Shown here piece after piece: positions 54,764 through 62,641 of a stretch of 64,000 bases of DNA. The notes under the pieces are model-generated. The model did not search any database. It worked only from the letters and a program-made list of their open reading frames with translations, and was not told the DNA's origin. Source of the stretch: Spirosoma linguale DSM 74. Its GTDB lineage: Bacteria; Bacteroidota; Bacteroidia; Cytophagales; Spirosomataceae. Position numbers and translations under genes: made by a program. The DNA is taken from assembly GCA_000024525.1 (NCBI GenBank), contig CP001769.1:7845001-7909000 (forward strand). Reading direction: 5' to 3'. How positions within the stretch are numbered: the first letter of the stretch is position 1; each line of letters opens with the position of its first letter.

Positions 54764-55504
54764 TTATCGACTCTCTTCATACACGTACAATAACTCACGC
54801 ATATAGTGAGCCGTAAGCATATATAAACACATGCCAGCCACAAACAGTGACATTAGAAATGCCTGAAGAGCTGATGGTAGTAGCGGCATTAACCAGAAGT
54901 AACCTCCGATTCCGAGGAGGCATTGCAGTGATGTGAGCAGGGTCTGACGCTTTACCAGATACAATACCTGAACAGGAACATTATGAAGTCCATGCTGAAA
55001 GATAGCTTTCAAGTAAGGCCATAGCAGCCCAAACGGGCCAATTAAAATGCCCCCTAAAAGCCCCTGCCATATACCCTGAGTAAAGCTGGTCCATTGGGGG
55101 TCTTTAATCGGGTCTTGTGTAAGAATGAGTAGCGAACCGAAAAACATCACAGCGTAAGCGGGCATAGTCTGCCGCCATAGTAAAGGCTTTTGGAATTGGC
55201 TAACCAACGCCTGCTTCCACCGTTCGTCATACTGCCGGAAGGTGACCTGGTTGTACTGACGCTCCATTTTCTGTAGCCCTTTACGGCCGCCAAACGCCTG
55301 TTGCGTAGCGGTTAGGGCACCTTCGAAGGTCATACCCTGCGCCATACGCTCAAGCAGAGCCGTGGTATAATGATCGGTCAATTCGAGAATTAATGCCTCG
55401 TTAGTGAGCAGATTCGTCTCGCGAAGGTGGTAATCGAAGGTGGTAATCGAAGGTGGTAATCGAAGGTGGTAATCGAGGGTGGCTTGCTGGGTGGAAGTGA
55501 GCAT
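54764..55504 (-). CDS. HAAS-like membrane protein, type B copy 2 (contains 13-bp tandem repeat)
   Basis: A 246-residue protein: a helical HAAS-type N-terminal domain (NEALILELTDHYTTALLERM, then GMTFEGAL and FGGRKGLQKMERQYNQ), followed by four or five transmembrane helices from about 105 on. It is a paralogue of the gene at 56249-56947. Relative to that copy it has 13 extra residues near position 16, encoded by three additional copies of a 13-bp tandem repeat that read through all three frames. It is the last gene of the PadR operon, 26 bp after the type A gene. HAAS domains are known as partners of PadR-type regulators; function otherwise unknown. Confidence 0.75.
   Translation of the reverse strand: MLTSTQQATLDYHLRLPPSITTFDYHLRETNLLTNEALILELTDHYTTALLERMAQGMTFEGALTATQQAFGGRKGLQKMERQYNQVTFRQYDERWKQALVSQFQKPLLWRQTMPAYAVMFFGSLLILTQDPIKDPQWTSFTQGIWQGLLGGILIGPFGLLWPYLKAIFQHGLHNVPVQVLYLVKRQTLLTSLQCLLGIGGYFWLMPLLPSALQAFLMSLFVAGMCLYMLTAHYMRELLYVYEESR
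55422..55482. repeat. 13-bp tandem repeat inside coding sequence
   Basis: CGAAGGTGGTAAT is repeated four times exactly (55422-55473) with a fifth partial copy (CGAGGGTGG, 55474-55482). It lies in the N-terminal codons of the gene at 54764-55504. Three extra units equal 39 bp, preserving frame; any other change not divisible by three would break it. Confidence 0.92.
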
Positions 55505-55530
55505 GGAGTGTGGTAGTCGAAAAAGGTGTA

Positions 55531-56238
55531 TCAGAAAGTGGTAAAGCCTTGGGCCGAGTGCTTTTTATACAGTTCAACGTAGGTAAGCGTGTACAGAATA
55601 GCCACGAAGGCCAGTGCCGCTGATAAACCCGCGTGCCACTCGAATAGGTACGGTCTATTAGGAGACCAGTGTGTGCCATCTAAAAATAAGCTGGCTGCCA
55701 GCGCGGGCAGTTGGATAACGACCAGATACAGATAATTTCCATAACGGGCCTGCCGATACACAACTTCCCGGCGGAGCGAGGTAAGTAGCTCTTGTTTCTT
55801 TATCCGTTCTCGCCAAAACAATCGTAATTCGCCGGGGATAAATAATAAATAAGGTGCGAAAACGAAGACCAGAAACGCCAGCGGTAATGTTCCCGGCGGC
55901 ACAGCCTTCGCTATTAAATAGGCCAACACGCCAATTAGCAAGGTCGTGACCAGCGTAGGCCATCGGAAATAACGGCGTACAATGGCCCAGTGCTGTACCT
56001 GCATCTGCTTCAGCAATAGTTTCTTATACCGCTCCTGAATATGCGAAATGCCCTGGCCGCTTCCCAGACTAATCCATGCTTTCCGACTGGCGTCGTCGAA
56101 CGAATGACCTTCGTCCATCCCGTGTTCGGTCAGGCTGGCGTAATGGTCCAGTAGCTCATCGAGCACCTCTTTGTAAGAAATGTTCGCTTCCTCAAGCAAA
56201 TCCTGACGGAGAATGGAGAGTTGGCTGGGTGTGAGCAT
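55531..56238 (-). CDS. HAAS-like membrane protein, type A copy 2
   Basis: A 235-residue protein. The N-terminal helical domain (VLDELLDHYASLTEHGMDEG, then SFDDASRKAWISLGSGQGI) is clearly homologous to the gene at 56953-57624. Several transmembrane helices follow (WPTLVTTLLIGVLAYLIAKA and others). It starts at the ATG at 56238, 10 bp after the type B copy 1 stop. The function is unknown; it is presumed to be a membrane partner of the PadR-controlled system. Confidence 0.78.
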   Translation of the reverse strand: MLTPSQLSILRQDLLEEANISYKEVLDELLDHYASLTEHGMDEGHSFDDASRKAWISLGSGQGISHIQERYKKLLLKQMQVQHWAIVRRYFRWPTLVTTLLIGVLAYLIAKAVPPGTLPLAFLVFVFAPYLLFIPGELRLFWRERIKKQELLTSLRREVVYRQARYGNYLYLVVIQLPALAASLFLDGTHWSPNRPYLFEWHAGLSAALAFVAILYTLTYVELYKKHSAQGFTTF

Positions 56239-56248
56239 AATTAATTGG

Positions 56249-56947
56249 TTAAGCGGACTTTGGAAGACGGCTGTTAAGCGACTTTCGTAAAACTTGTTTT
56301 AGCGATAACACAATGGCCGTGTAATAAACGAGGCACAGCGTTTCCAGCAAGGTTTGCAGCGATAGCATTACCAACGCCGGGAGACTTAAACCGTACTTTG
56401 CTAAACCATACTTATTGACAAGCAGTAGGGACATGCTAAGCAGGTATGCTATGACAAAAACCGGCGAACTCGGTTGCATAACGGCCTGACTAACCTCGTT
56501 CCGATTCTTATAAAAAAAGAAAATACTCTTGGCAATACTAAAGAGAACAGAAGATGTAACAAACAGAAAAGCAACAGCTAAGCCAGTCTTCACCATATCC
56601 TCCACACCGAAATACGTGTTGAGTATATACAGCCCAATGAACAGACCGGCAGTAATTGGCCGTCTTGATCCATCCATGAATGAACGAATCAGTTGCCATT
56701 CCAACTGTCCGAGTTTTTGATAATTCTGCACCTGATACTCTTCTTCCATTTTCAGCAAGCCTTTACGCCCACCGAAGCCGGTATGCAGTTCGCGCAGGGC
56801 CATCTCGAAAGTCATTCCCTGCGCCAGCCGGTCACTGATGCCATTTATGTAGTGGTCGGTAAGTTCGCTAAGGAGGTCTTCATTAAGGAGCCAGTTTTCC
56901 TTGCGCAGGTGCTGGTCGATGGCCGTGAGTTGGGTGGGTGTGAGCAT
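56249..56947 (-). CDS. HAAS-like membrane protein, type B copy 1
   Basis: A 232-residue protein from the ATG at 56947 (MLTPTQLTAIDQHLRKEN); a longer in-frame start at 57028 would overlap the upstream gene by 76 bp and is rejected. The N-terminal HAAS-type domain reads LLSELTDHYINGISDRLAQG then GFGGRKGLLKMEEEYQ. Four or so hydrophobic helices make up the rest. It is the undisturbed paralogue of the repeat-bearing gene at 54764-55504. It begins 5 bp after the type A copy 1 stop. Confidence 0.78.
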   Translation of the reverse strand: MLTPTQLTAIDQHLRKENWLLNEDLLSELTDHYINGISDRLAQGMTFEMALRELHTGFGGRKGLLKMEEEYQVQNYQKLGQLEWQLIRSFMDGSRRPITAGLFIGLYILNTYFGVEDMVKTGLAVAFLFVTSSVLFSIAKSIFFFYKNRNEVSQAVMQPSSPVFVIAYLLSMSLLLVNKYGLAKYGLSLPALVMLSLQTLLETLCLVYYTAIVLSLKQVLRKSLNSRLPKSA

Positions 56948-56952
56948 GGCGG

Positions 56953-57624
56953 CTAAACAAATTTTTGTTTGTACTGATGCTGGAACAATTGGATGAAACT
57001 CGCGGTGTAAAGTAATAGGAGCAAGCAAATGAGAACAGAAATAGTGGGGTAAGTCTCCAAAAGTGTTCGTGTCTCCTGAGGAGCGTTGTTGAAAAAGCGA
57101 TTAAATAGGTTTAGGCTTAAATTGATAATACAAATGGCTAATCCGCATTTGCTCAATAGATACTGCCAAACGAGTTTGCCTGTGTCAGTTTGTTTATGTA
57201 AACCATAGTAACACCCTAGTAATATGAATAGATACGGTGTTGTTCCTATAAGCAACGTAACCCAGATTAACCATTTCACGGGTATCAGTGGCACGACCAT
57301 ATAGACCAGCAAACCTACAAGTGCCGTTGTGACCAGCATGGGCCAGCGGGAATAGCTTTTTAAAATGGTAAGATGCTGCGTTTTGATCTGTTGCTCAATG
57401 GACTTGACAAACGACGCCTGAATTTTCTGAACGCCTTTTTCGGCCCCCAGGTCAGCCCAGGCCTGTTTGCTGGCTTCCTCAAAGGCCAGACCGGTTTCCA
57501 TTTTCTGCTCGGTCAAACTGGCGTAATGGTCGAGTAGTTCATCGACAACATCATCGTATTTGATGTCGCCAAGTCCAATCAAATCGAAGCGCAGGTATTT
57601 TAGCTGAAAAGGTGTCAGAGCCAT
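56953..57624 (-). CDS. HAAS-like membrane protein, type A copy 1
   Basis: A 223-residue protein with an N-terminal helical domain (VVDELLDHYASLTEQKMETG, then AFEEASKQAWADLGAEKGV). Four predicted transmembrane segments follow from about residue 90. The ATG at 57624 lies 2 bp after the PadR stop, so the two are translationally linked. HAAS-type domains next to PadR regulators are a recognised pairing; what these membrane proteins sense or move is not known. Confidence 0.8.
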   Translation of the reverse strand: MALTPFQLKYLRFDLIGLGDIKYDDVVDELLDHYASLTEQKMETGLAFEEASKQAWADLGAEKGVQKIQASFVKSIEQQIKTQHLTILKSYSRWPMLVTTALVGLLVYMVVPLIPVKWLIWVTLLIGTTPYLFILLGCYYGLHKQTDTGKLVWQYLLSKCGLAICIINLSLNLFNRFFNNAPQETRTLLETYPTISVLICLLLLLYTASFIQLFQHQYKQKFV

Positions 57625-57626
57625 TG

Positions 57627-57965
57627 TTAGATGGACGGTTTAAGTTTCAGGACCAGATTCAGGTTTTCCAGAAAGGCGGCTAGTTCGGCGATTCGTCCGG
57701 CGGCTTCGGTATGGCCGGTTTTGGTGAGCGAATAGTATTTGCGGGCGCGGCCGTCGACAATCTGGGTTTCGGTGGTGAGCAGACCGTCGGCTTCGAGTTT
57801 GTGAAGAGCAGGGTAGAGAGCACCTTCCGTAATAGTCATTTCACCCGCTGTCAGGTCTTTCACCTTTTGCGTAATCTCGTAGCCGTACATCTTCTCACGG
57901 TCTTCCAGTAACCGCAGAATCATAACCGACAGGCTACCTTTTAGTAAAGAGGAATTTGATGACAT
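57627..57965 (-). CDS. PadR-family transcriptional regulator
   Basis: A 112-residue winged-helix regulator from the ATG at 57965 (an ATG at 57971 is equally possible). The PadR fold is visible as LKGSLSVMILRLLEDREKMYGYEI, in two segments, then ITEGALYPALHKLEADGLL (recognition helix and wing) and the ARKYYSLTKTG hairpin. It heads the operon with the four HAAS-like membrane genes and likely represses it. The upstream 180 bp would hold its operator, but I could not point to a clear palindrome. Confidence 0.92.
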   Translation of the reverse strand: MSSNSSLLKGSLSVMILRLLEDREKMYGYEITQKVKDLTAGEMTITEGALYPALHKLEADGLLTTETQIVDGRARKYYSLTKTGHTEAAGRIAELAAFLENLNLVLKLKPSI

Positions 57966-58129
57966 GTTCATGGTCCAAACGTACAAAAGAATTTTATATA
58001 CCTCCAAATCTTAGGTATACTTTCTGAACCTGGATTTTTATGATTTTTTTGATTACGCTGATTTTTTGCTGTCAAGCTTTCGGAGAAAGCAAAATCATAG
58101 TCGGTCAGATGAATCACATAAATCCCGGT

Positions 58130-58137
58130 TAACTTTG
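58130..58137 (+). promoter_or_regulatory. -7 element of the ABC exporter gene
   Basis: TAACTTTG matches the Bacteroidota consensus exactly, 8 bases before the ATG at 58146. A -33 box is not obvious. Confidence 0.5.
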
Positions 58138-58145
58138 CACCCTCA

Positions 58146-59987
58146 ATGAAAACATACCTTCGATTACTCTCCTTTGCCAAACCGCTGGGCCGATTTCTGA
58201 CGCCGTTCGTCTTTACATCGCTGCTGTCCAGTGTTTTCGGCGTGCTGAATTTTGCACTGCTCATCCCGTTGCTCAGTACGCTATTTAATCAGGTTGATAC
58301 CGCGCAGGTAAAGAAGCTTTTAAATCAGCCTTCCCCCTCATTTGTAGCCTTCTTTACGTCGCCAACCAAAGTCTTTAATTATTACTTTGCTCAGGCCTTT
58401 CAGGAATATGGGAAAGTTGGGACACTTAAGTTCGTTTGTGTCGTTATTATCCTATCCGTACTGCTCAATAATGTTTTTAAATACTTATCCGTTAGGCAAT
58501 TAGAATCGTTCAAGGCGCGCATGGTGGCCAGGCTGCGCGAGGCTGTTTTTGCCAAAACGTTGCAACTTCACCTTGGTTTTTTCTCGAACGAGCGCAAAGG
58601 CAACCTCATTTCCCGGACTACCACCGACGTACAGGAAGTAGAAAACTCCATCGCCAACACCCTGTCAGCAGCTTCCAAAGAGGTGTTTCTGCTGATTGGC
58701 TACGTCGTTGCGCTACTCAGCATTTCGATCAAACTGACATTGTTTGCCATTATCGTCATTCCTATTTCAGGGATTTTTATTGCCACGCTGGTTCGCCGGA
58801 TGAAGCGCGACGCCCAGGAAGGGCAGCAGCGGTTGAGTGGTCTTGTGAGCCTTCTGGACGAAACCTTTGGCGGTATGCGCGTAGTAAAAGGATTCGTGGC
58901 CGAAGACTTTATTCTGGATAAGTTTCGGCGGGAAAACGAAGGCTACCGCGACGCCATTCGCTCGCTGGCCAACCGGCGGGAACTGGCGTCGCCGTTCTCG
59001 GAAGTGGTAGGTGTAGCCGCCGTAGCCAGTATCCTGTTTTATGGTGGGCTACTGATCCTGAATGGGCAATCCGATCTGACGGCATCCCAATTCATAGCGT
59101 ACATCGCCATTTTCTCACAGGTGACGCGGCCGGCCAAAGATATTTCCAACGCCTTCAGCGGCTCGCAGCGGGGACTGGCTTCGGGTGAGCGGGTGCTGGA
59201 ACTGATCGACACGGTACCTTTGGTGCAGGACAAACCCGATGTGGTGACGCTGACTGGTTTCCGGGATAAAATCTCGGTGCAGCATGTGTCGTTTGCCTAC
59301 AATGTAGATACGCCCGTGTTACGAGACATTACGTTCGATCTGCAAAAGGGTAAAACCATTGCGCTGGTAGGCTCATCGGGGGGGGGTAAATCGACCATTG
59401 CTGACTTGATTCCGCGTTTTTATGACCCCACGGCTGGGCAAATCCTGATTGATGGCGTCGACATGCGCGATTGTAGTATGGCGTCCCTGCGCGCGCAAAT
59501 GGGTATCGTAACGCAGGAGAGTATTCTGTTCAACGACACGATTTTCAATAACATCGCCTTTGGCAGTGCCGCTACCGAGGCCCAGATCATGGAAGCGGCC
59601 CGGATTGCCAATGCACACGACTTCATCATAGCGCAGCCCGACGGGTACCAGACTATCATCGGCGATCGGGGCGGCAAACTATCGGGCGGTCAGCGGCAGC
59701 GCATCAGTATTGCCCGCGCCATCCTGAAAAACCCGCCAATCCTAATTCTGGACGAAGCCACATCCGCCCTCGATACGGAATCTGAAAAGCTGGTTCAGGA
59801 AGCCCTCACCCGCCTGATGGCCAACCGGACAACGCTGGTAATTGCTCACCGGCTCAGTACGATTCAACACGCCGATGAGATTCTAGTGGTCAATCAGGGG
59901 CGCATTGTCGAGCGCGGTCGCCACGACGAGCTGCTCTCGCTGGACGAAGGTTTCTACCGGAAGTTGAGTACCATGCAGAGCGTATAA
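58146..59987 (+). CDS. MsbA-like ABC exporter (fused permease and ATPase)
   Basis: A 613-residue half-transporter. Six transmembrane helices (about 15-330) are followed by an ATPase domain with Walker A VGSSGGGKST (about 402-411), signature LSGGQRQRISIARAIL, Walker B ILILDEATSALD and H loop IAHRLST. The length and order match MsbA, the lipid A flippase, but related exporters of peptides or drugs look the same. It is convergent with the SAM hydrolase gene across the second copy of the long palindrome. Confidence 0.9.
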   Translation: MKTYLRLLSFAKPLGRFLTPFVFTSLLSSVFGVLNFALLIPLLSTLFNQVDTAQVKKLLNQPSPSFVAFFTSPTKVFNYYFAQAFQEYGKVGTLKFVCVVIILSVLLNNVFKYLSVRQLESFKARMVARLREAVFAKTLQLHLGFFSNERKGNLISRTTTDVQEVENSIANTLSAASKEVFLLIGYVVALLSISIKLTLFAIIVIPISGIFIATLVRRMKRDAQEGQQRLSGLVSLLDETFGGMRVVKGFVAEDFILDKFRRENEGYRDAIRSLANRRELASPFSEVVGVAAVASILFYGGLLILNGQSDLTASQFIAYIAIFSQVTRPAKDISNAFSGSQRGLASGERVLELIDTVPLVQDKPDVVTLTGFRDKISVQHVSFAYNVDTPVLRDITFDLQKGKTIALVGSSGGGKSTIADLIPRFYDPTAGQILIDGVDMRDCSMASLRAQMGIVTQESILFNDTIFNNIAFGSAATEAQIMEAARIANAHDFIIAQPDGYQTIIGDRGGKLSGGQRQRISIARAILKNPPILILDEATSALDTESEKLVQEALTRLMANRTTLVIAHRLSTIQHADEILVVNQGRIVERGRHDELLSLDEGFYRKLSTMQSV

Positions 59988-60065
59988 ACTGTAGTACCGA
60001 CCGTCCCGGTCGGGTGAGATAAACCCAAAACATCACACCCGACCGGGACGGTCGGTACTACAGTT
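59987..60065. repeat. 25-bp-arm intergenic palindrome, copy 2
   Basis: Arms 59990-60014 and 60038-60062 are identical to those at 40819-40888; pairing extends three more bases outward here (59987 and 60065). The centre differs in length and sequence. It lies between convergent genes, as does copy 1. Confidence 0.85.
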
Positions 60066-60960
60066 ACCGGCTCACTACGATCCTCCAATCCGGGCCGCTG
60101 AACACCTTATACGTCTCCGAAAAATTGCCCTGATTCACGGCTATGGAGAAGTTCAGCAAGCTGTTTATGTAAGCTACATCATTGCCAACCGGTGCTTCAC
60201 CAAACGTATTGACCATCCGAACGGTTTTATCGTAGAGGCTTGTTTCGCCATGGAAGATCTGTACCCGCACCGATGCGCCCGGTTTTACGCCGAGCTGGTC
60301 GATCATAGCGCGGGGAATGTTACTCCAGACGTTGCCGTACTGAACGTCGAGTACGGGAATATTGCCCTTCACCGTGCCGTTGGCATACTCCGCTTTCTGG
60401 TAATCCAGCTTAACGACTTCGGCGGGTAGCTTCGGACCCACCTGCTGAAATGTGATGACCTTTGCGGCTAACCGGGCAGCTGTATACGCATACACATCGC
60501 GCCCATGAAAGGTATAAGATGCTCCCGAGTTTTTCAGCCGGTTAATGGCTTCGTCAATTTGTCGGATTTCGGCAATGCCAAGGTGTTCGGCCAGCAGGGT
60601 AAGCGTGCCGTTATCGGGTGTAACAATGTAGTGCCCCGATTTGGTGAGCATTACTACCGACCGTCGTTCTGTACCCACACCAGGGTCGCAAACGGACACG
60701 AAAACGGTGCCTTTGGGGTAGTAGGGGACGGTTTGGTGTAGACGATAGGCCGCTTCCCAGATGTTATACGCCGGGATTTCATGGGTTAGGTCTTCCAGCT
60801 TAAGGGTTGATGATACACCCAGTGCCACGCCTTTCATGGCCGATACGGCTCCATCTTTCAACCCAAAATCAGACTGAAAAACAACGATGCCATTTTGCCC
60901 CTTTGCCAATGGGAGCAGCGAAAGAATGAACAAGCAAATTAAGCCGTAAATAAGTCGCAT
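60064..60960 (-). CDS. exported SAM hydrolase (DUF62 family)
   Basis: A 298-residue protein of the SAM-dependent halogenase / SAM hydroxide adenosyltransferase family, which hydrolyses S-adenosylmethionine to adenosine and methionine. Landmarks are QSDFGLKDGAVSAMKGV (about 29-45), DLTHEIP, VSVCDPGVGTERRSV (about 89-103), PDNGTLTLL and the C-terminal domain. A signal peptide (LICLFILSLLPLAKGQ) precedes the fold, so this version is predicted to be exported, where SAM is not expected. It starts 10 bp after the rhodopsin gene and is probably in one operon with it. Its real substrate is open. Confidence 0.88.
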   Translation of the reverse strand: MRLIYGLICLFILSLLPLAKGQNGIVVFQSDFGLKDGAVSAMKGVALGVSSTLKLEDLTHEIPAYNIWEAAYRLHQTVPYYPKGTVFVSVCDPGVGTERRSVVMLTKSGHYIVTPDNGTLTLLAEHLGIAEIRQIDEAINRLKNSGASYTFHGRDVYAYTAARLAAKVITFQQVGPKLPAEVVKLDYQKAEYANGTVKGNIPVLDVQYGNVWSNIPRAMIDQLGVKPGASVRVQIFHGETSLYDKTVRMVNTFGEAPVGNDVAYINSLLNFSIAVNQGNFSETYKVFSGPDWRIVVSR

Positions 60961-60970
60961 AGCGGTCCTT

Positions 60971-61777
60971 TTAAGTTTTACTCTGAAGGGTTTTGGTGAG
61001 GGTAAAATACACGGCCAGCCCCAAGCCGACTTTACTGATCAAATCAGTGGTGGTATATAGAATATGAATAAGGTTGAAGTCAATAGAGGTAAGCGAGAGT
61101 ACGTAGCCGATGGGGTAGGCAACGGCAAAAGCTGCTACAGAAGTTACTACCAGTTTGTAAATTCGTCGTTCGTCGGGTTGAACCTGACCGGCTGACTGTC
61201 TCCAAATCCCGAGTAATATTCGCCCAATGAAGGCATAGCCAAGCATGGAAATAGCTCCCCAGATTAATTTGGGGCCGACCATAATCTCGTTGTCAAAGGC
61301 GAGTTGTTGATGACCGATGTAGCCTGTCAGAATCATAAAAAAGCTGGCTATTACTAGGGTAACGAGTGTTCGGGCTGGAGTGCCCACATTCGTATTTCGT
61401 ATTCTAACCGCCTGAATTAGCAGCAGGGGAATCGTTACGGCCCAGTCCATAAAGCGGTACTGACCGATGGCATTGTACGATTCACGAATGAGTACCTGCC
61501 GGTTTTCGGGATCAGTAACCGTTACCAGTTCGGCCAGCATGTCGTGGTAATACCCCTGAATCTGGTAATAGGAGAAGCCCGCAATAGCCGCAGTAACGGC
61601 CGTTAACATGAGTAGTAAGGACTGATCGGGTTGGGCGGGCGTAGCCGACCGCGTAGCCAGAGCGGCAATGAATGTACCCAGAAAAGTATAGGTAGCCACC
61701 ACTAAAAAGAAGTAAGTGACTAGTGGGAGAATGCCAACGACACCTGCCGTTGGAATAAACGAATCGGCTATTTCCAT
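60971..61777 (-). CDS. microbial (type I) rhodopsin with D-T-Q motif
   Basis: A 268-residue seven-helix protein from the ATG at 61777 (MEIADSFIPTAG); a longer start at 61831 would put codons into the operator palindromes. Helix C reads QYRFMDWAVTIPLLLIQ, matching the RYxDW..T.PLLL of rhodopsins. The triplet at the counter-ion, Thr and donor positions is Asp111, Thr115, Gln122. Helix E has WGAIS with Gly174 at the fenestration site known from carotenoid-binding xanthorhodopsins. Helix F has AYPIGY, but Ala where most have Trp. Helix G has TDLISKVGLG with Asp245 and the Schiff-base Lys249. TGYIG and WGAIS are shared with KR2-type sodium pumps. It is a light-driven pump or sensor; ion unknown. 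Confidence 0.85.
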   Translation of the reverse strand: MEIADSFIPTAGVVGILPLVTYFFLVVATYTFLGTFIAALATRSATPAQPDQSLLLMLTAVTAAIAGFSYYQIQGYYHDMLAELVTVTDPENRQVLIRESYNAIGQYRFMDWAVTIPLLLIQAVRIRNTNVGTPARTLVTLVIASFFMILTGYIGHQQLAFDNEIMVGPKLIWGAISMLGYAFIGRILLGIWRQSAGQVQPDERRIYKLVVTSVAAFAVAYPIGYVLSLTSIDFNLIHILYTTTDLISKVGLGLAVYFTLTKTLQSKT

Positions 61778-61826
61778 GAATGTACTAACGTTAGTAGCCT
61801 CAAAACTAACGTTAGTACATTCATGG
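61774..61826. promoter_or_regulatory. twin palindromic operators in front of the rhodopsin gene
   Basis: Two copies of the perfect palindrome ACTAACGTTAGT (61784-61795 and 61805-61816) lie 21 bp apart centre to centre, inside a larger 22-base perfect inverted repeat (61774-61795 with 61805-61826). The left edge overlaps the rhodopsin ATG. The form suggests a dimeric TetR- or MarR-type repressor; none is encoded in this window. Confidence 0.7.
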
Positions 61827-61840
61827 TGCAACGATTGGCT

Positions 61841-62497
61841 TTATTTAGGTGTGGTGGCCATCGTTTTCATTTGCTGCATCTGCTGCGTCGATTTATCGAT
61901 CAACTGCTGGGCATAGGCCTTAAGTGTGCTGTTTTTACCGTATTGCAGGTACGTTTTGGCCAGGTCGATGGCATCCTGGCGCTGGTCTATCAGAAGCGTC
62001 GAGAAGTTATTATCCAGATTACTGGTCAACTTGTCGCTGGCTCCCGTTTGCTGCAACTTCAGGCTCATTGCTTCAACATTTCGGCTTTGCTGTTGTGTAA
62101 ATGCCTGATTTGGCCGGGTTGGCTTAAGGCTGGTGAGGGTGCTGGTCAGCTGCGATAATTCGGTTTCGCTGGCCGTCAGCAATGTCTGGGCCATTTGTTT
62201 CAGGGATGAATCTTTCCCGTTCTGAATTTCCTGTTTCAGCAAATCCTGTGCCCCCTGTGCATGGACTTTAGCCTGAAAAGCATAGTCGAAGTCAGGGTCG
62301 CCGGTTGCCTGTAGCTTTTTCATTTTTGTTACCATCTGCTGAAGCGGTTGCAGCAGCATTGTTTTGGCCGGGTCGCTGGCTGTTGAAGCACTGGCTGTTG
62401 CGCCACCCGTTGTGGCCTGGGCGCAGGCTACCAGCGAACCACTGGACAGAAGGGCCGCCAGTACCCAAACGGCTGGGTTGGATTGGAACGTTTTCAT
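61841..62497 (-). CDS. DUF305/DUF4142-like exported helical protein
   Basis: A 218-residue protein with a signal peptide (AALLSSGSLVACAQA; a lipobox VAC is possible). Two similar all-helical halves follow: DPDFDYAFQAKVHAQGAQDL then SSLKQMAQTLLTASETEL, and a second FSTLLIDQRQDAIDLAKTYL then STLKAYAQQLIDKS. This is the pattern of ferritin-like DUF305/DUF4142 proteins, but the metal-binding His and Met residues are mostly missing. It precedes the rhodopsin gene by 63 bp with the operators between them, so it may be transcribed separately. Function unknown. Confidence 0.72.
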   Translation of the reverse strand: MKTFQSNPAVWVLAALLSSGSLVACAQATTGGATASASTASDPAKTMLLQPLQQMVTKMKKLQATGDPDFDYAFQAKVHAQGAQDLLKQEIQNGKDSSLKQMAQTLLTASETELSQLTSTLTSLKPTRPNQAFTQQQSRNVEAMSLKLQQTGASDKLTSNLDNNFSTLLIDQRQDAIDLAKTYLQYGKNSTLKAYAQQLIDKSTQQMQQMKTMATTPK

Positions 62498-62593
62498 TAG
62501 ACGTACTTATTTTTTGCTGTTAAACTAACCCTATTCTGTACTAAAGACAAAAAAGTGAGGGTAAGGTTTAAGGCTAGGTGTACACAAAACGCA

Positions 62594-62625
62594 AAAGCCC
62601 GGTATATTCTCATACACCGGGCTTT
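62594..62625 (-). terminator. hairpin downstream of murA
   Basis: AAAGCCCGGT (62594-62603) and ACCGGGCTTT (62616-62625) form a 10-bp stem 16 bp after the murA stop. It is the likely murA terminator. Confidence 0.7.
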
Positions 62626-62641
62626 AAACGAATAGGTTTGG

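Noticed and set aside
55422..55482. CRISPR-like array
   Set aside because: The repeats are only 13 bp, directly adjoining with no spacers, so this is a tandem repeat. No CRISPR array or cas gene was seen in the window.
55401..55679. 92-codon frame across the 13-bp repeats
   Set aside because: It spans the end of one real gene and the start of the next in another frame; the repeat keeps every frame open by chance.
56948..57028. Extended N-terminus of the HAAS type B copy 1 gene
   Set aside because: It would overlap the upstream gene by 76 bp and precedes the conserved MLTPTQL start shared with the paralogues.
61778..61831. Extended N-terminus of the rhodopsin
   Set aside because: The extra 18 residues are encoded by the palindromic operators and are not hydrophobic or conserved in type.
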